A DNA stretch of 64,000 nucleotides from contig DIDT01000052.1 in the NCBI GenBank assembly GCA_002418285.1, forward strand, positions 186,001 to 250,000, given 5' to 3'. The stretch is from Phycisphaerales bacterium UBA5793 (GTDB lineage: Bacteria; Planctomycetota; Phycisphaerae; Phycisphaerales; UBA5793). The notes below the pieces were generated by a model. The model worked only from the letters and a program-made list of their open reading frames with translations. It was not told the origin of the DNA and did no database searches. The position numbers and the translations under genes were made by a program. Positions 62,071 to 64,000 of the stretch are shown here, one piece after another (positions within the stretch are counted from its first letter, which is position 1; each line of letters starts with the position of its first letter).

Positions 62071-62625
62071 ATGAACACGCACGACCAGACCGATGAGCGA
62101 CTGCTCGAGGACTTCGCGAGAGGCAACCATGCCGCGCTCGGCGACCTCGCGCACCGCTACGAGTCGAAGATGCTTGGTTTGGCGTGCGGCCTGCTCGGGC
62201 AGGATCAGTCGCTTGCCTGCGACGCCGTGCAGGACGCGTGGGTGCGCGTCATTCGCCACGCGGCGGGATTTCGGCGGGAGTCAACGGTGAAGACCTGGTT
62301 GTATCGAATCACGATCAACTGCTGCAAGGACCTGCAGGGCAAGTCGCGGCACACGATCGCATTTCTCGATTCCACCTGTCCGCCATCGCCAGGGAATCCA
62401 AGTGTTGATCGATCGGAAACGGATGAGCGGCGCAGCCGGCTGAACGACGCACTCATGACGCTGCCACTCGACACGCGCGCCCTGTTGCTGCTCTGCTACC
62501 AGAACGACATGACGCATACGACGGCGGCCGTCGTTCTGCGCATCCCCGTCGGCACGCTCAAGTCGCGCCTGAATGCCGCGCTCAATGAGCTTAGACAACG
62601 CCTCGAAAGCGAGGTCGCCCCATGA
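62071..62625 (+). CDS. ECF-type RNA polymerase sigma factor
   Basis: 184 residues with sigma region 2 (ALGDLAHRYESKMLGLACGLLGQDQSLACDAVQDAWVRVIRHAAGFRRESTVKTWLYRITINCCKD, about 22-87) and region 4 (DALMTLPLDTRALLLLCYQNDMTHTTAAVVLRIPVGTLKSRLNAALNELRQRL, about 125-178), joined by a short linker, with no region 3. The extra-cytoplasmic-function class is thus clear. Its stop overlaps the start of the DUF4349 gene by ATGA. It probably directs RNA polymerase to its own promoter among others, but the ECF subgroup and promoter could not be assigned. Confidence 0.94.
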   Translation: MNTHDQTDERLLEDFARGNHAALGDLAHRYESKMLGLACGLLGQDQSLACDAVQDAWVRVIRHAAGFRRESTVKTWLYRITINCCKDLQGKSRHTIAFLDSTCPPSPGNPSVDRSETDERRSRLNDALMTLPLDTRALLLLCYQNDMTHTTAAVVLRIPVGTLKSRLNAALNELRQRLESEVAP

Positions 62626-63812
62626 CCGAAGCCGAACACAGCCAACTCGAAAAGGATCTGGCAGCCATGACGCAGTACACCGGCCCGGCAACTGAATTGT
62701 GGCGCCGGGCGCTGAACGTCCCGGATTCGGGCGAGGCAATGCGTTTCCGCGATCGTCTGATTCAATTTGCGGGAACGAAGTGGCAGTGGATGCAGGTGGC
62801 AGCGCTGCTGATCGTCGGCTGCGGCGTGCTGTGGCTGGCTCTGACTTCGTCGTTGAGCCGCGCGCGAAGTGCCGCCCCAGGAACAATGGCATCATTCGCC
62901 GATTCGGATCGTTATCGATACAAGTCGAGCCCCCAACTCGACCTGTCCGGCATGACCGTGGACAAGAGTGTTCGCGATCGGGCGACGGGGCGGGCGCTTG
63001 TGGAGGGGGCTGGTGGTCTGGACAGGCGCGAGAGTGTTGATGGGTGGATTGCAGAGAAGGCCACCAAGAACATCGAACCGCCGATCGCAGACGGAGCCGA
63101 GCCGCGCCAGGTCGTCCGCAAGGCTGCCGTCGAGCTGCACACCAAGGACGTTCGCGCCGCGTTCGTCAAAGTCCAGATGCTCGTGAGCGAAGCGGGCGGC
63201 GAGTACATCGAACAGTCTGCCATCTCCGGCCAGGACGAGCAGATGCAGGCGGACCTGACGTTGCGCGTCTCAGCGAGCCGCGTGAGCGAGGTTCTCAATA
63301 CCCTGCGCGACATCGGCGAGGTCATCTCGCAGCAACTCAGCGGCGAGGATGTCACGGCCCAGGCCGTGGATCTCGAAGCGCGCCTGAGCAACGAGCGGCG
63401 CGTCGAGGCGGAACTGCTCGAACTGCTCGAATCGCGCCAGGACGCTGAACTCAAGGACGTCCTCGAACTCCGCCGCAACATCGGGCAGGTGCGCGAACAG
63501 ATCGAGCGCCTGGTCGCTCAGCAACAGCACCTGTCGCATCTCGTCTCGCTGGCGACGGTGCTGGTGATCATCCGCCACGACGCCCAGCCCGAACCGGAGC
63601 CCGAGCACACCGGGATCGGCGCGTACTTCGCCAGGGTGATGGGCGACGCGTGGGAATCCGGCATCACCGGCCTGGCCGACTCGGTCGCTTGGATCGCCTC
63701 AACGCTTCTGGGCGGCCTGATCTGGTGGTCGATCGCCGCGGTCGCGCTGTGGATGGCGTGGAGGAAGTTCCGAACGTTGCGAGCAAAGCCGCAATCCGAG
63801 CCCCGACCGTGA
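62622..63812 (+). CDS. DUF4349 membrane protein, probable partner (anti-sigma candidate) of the ECF factor
   Basis: 396 residues. Residues 1-55 are soluble and would lie in the cytoplasm; a helix at 57-78 (WMQVAALLIVGCGVLWLALTSS) spans the membrane. The extracytoplasmic part has RKAAVELHTKDVRAAFVKVQMLVSEAGGEYIEQSAIS and the DUF4349 core LRDIGEVISQQLSGEDVTAQAVDLEARLSNERRVEAELLELLESRQDAELKDVLELRRNIGQVREQIERL, with a coiled coil at about 250-305. A second hydrophobic pair (~345-382) ends the protein. DUF4349 proteins often accompany ECF factors or anti-sigma domains. No zinc-type anti-sigma HxxxCxxC motif is seen in the N-terminus, so an anti-sigma role rests on the coupled gene order and topology. 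The start overlaps the sigma gene's stop. Confidence 0.85.
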   Translation: MTEAEHSQLEKDLAAMTQYTGPATELWRRALNVPDSGEAMRFRDRLIQFAGTKWQWMQVAALLIVGCGVLWLALTSSLSRARSAAPGTMASFADSDRYRYKSSPQLDLSGMTVDKSVRDRATGRALVEGAGGLDRRESVDGWIAEKATKNIEPPIADGAEPRQVVRKAAVELHTKDVRAAFVKVQMLVSEAGGEYIEQSAISGQDEQMQADLTLRVSASRVSEVLNTLRDIGEVISQQLSGEDVTAQAVDLEARLSNERRVEAELLELLESRQDAELKDVLELRRNIGQVREQIERLVAQQQHLSHLVSLATVLVIIRHDAQPEPEPEHTGIGAYFARVMGDAWESGITGLADSVAWIASTLLGGLIWWSIAAVALWMAWRKFRTLRAKPQSEPRP

Positions 63813-63824
63813 GCGAATGTCTCG

Positions 63825-63840
63825 GGTGATCAGGATCACC
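63825..63840 (+). other. Hairpin between DUF4349 and polA
   Basis: GGTGAT (63825-63830) and ATCACC (63835-63840) form a 6-bp stem around a 4-base loop in the 72-base gap between two convergent genes. No T tract follows, so intrinsic termination is unlikely to be strong. Confidence 0.3.
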
Positions 63841-63884
63841 TGCGCGGGTGTCCTGAAAAGACTCCCACGCCGTCGCTGTAGGTT

Positions 63885-64000
63885 CTACTTCCCCTCCAAC
63901 CAATTTCCCGCCGCGGCCGCCTCGACCTTCAGCGGCACGCGCAATTCCATCGCCGACTCCATACGGTCGATCACGAACGGCATGACGCGCGGCACATCCT
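63885..64000 (-). CDS. polA: DNA polymerase I, C-terminal end (gene continues beyond the window)
   Basis: The minus strand from 64000 to the TAG at 63885-63887 codes for about 37 residues ending in NWLEGK, including DVPRVMPFVIDRMESAMELRVPLKVE. This matches the last helix and strand of family-A DNA polymerases (VPxVMExAMxLxVPLxVEVxxGxNW). The polymerase body and 5'-exonuclease lie outside the window. The assignment rests on this short piece but the pattern is distinctive. Confidence 0.85.
   Translation of the reverse strand, partial: DVPRVMPFVIDRMESAMELRVPLKVEAAAAGNWLEGK

Overview
The window is about 62% GC, dense, and almost certainly chromosomal DNA of a planctomycete, most likely of the Phycisphaerae. 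The organism call is inferred from protein features: an N-terminal LEPR-x-LL surface-protein motif, a family of small membrane proteins ending in a CxxCGYxLxG...CPECG zinc ribbon, a helix-turn-helix/membrane hybrid protein, and a dihydroorotate-dehydrogenase-like partner of pyruvate:ferredoxin oxidoreductase. No phage, plasmid, CRISPR or rRNA signal was seen. One tRNA (Leu, UAA) is present.

Layout. 0-4.7 kb: HTH/membrane protein, phosphatidylserine decarboxylase, an overlapping cystathionine lyase/synthase plus cystathionine beta-synthase pair (transsulfuration), and clpS with an apparently leaderless promoter. 4.8-9.7 kb: an accessory-looking run of small secreted or membrane proteins, five of them zinc-ribbon proteins, plus a broken REP-associated transposase. 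9.7-15.9 kb: hutU, rpsO-pnp, a PagL-like outer-membrane protein and cysC. 16-20.1 kb: a leftward block of MacB-type permease, rsmB, PTS IIA-like protein and YdjY-type lipoprotein. 20.2-27.6 kb: two unknown proteins, an orphan MlaF-like ATPase, rpsB-tsf, a SpoIIE-type phosphatase, gluQ with a DUF192 lipoprotein, and phhB. 27.7-36.3 kb: one gene for a 2877-residue secreted repeat protein that ends in a metzincin protease motif. 36.9-42.9 kb: tRNA-Leu, an RND efflux pump with its adaptor, and an MBL-fold hydrolase. 43.1-50.6 kb: pyruvate metabolism, with PFOR and a DHOD-like protein on one strand and PDH E2 and E1-beta on the other, without E1-alpha. 51.2-56.5 kb: dcd and nrdJ separated by an AT-richer DUF3800-like gene and palindromic elements. 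56.9-64 kb: stand-alone CoaB, Ycf46-like AAA ATPase, a sixth zinc-ribbon protein, prolyl oligopeptidase, an ECF sigma factor overlapping a DUF4349 membrane protein, and the 3' end of polA.

Most of the window is housekeeping. The parts that reward a second look are the REP-like double palindrome translated in frame inside nrdJ (with a second palindrome just upstream and a degenerate RAYT about 45 kb away), the giant repeat protein with a terminal metalloprotease, the zinc-ribbon membrane family, and the ECF sigma/DUF4349 pair. No complete undescribed system could be demonstrated from sequence reading alone.
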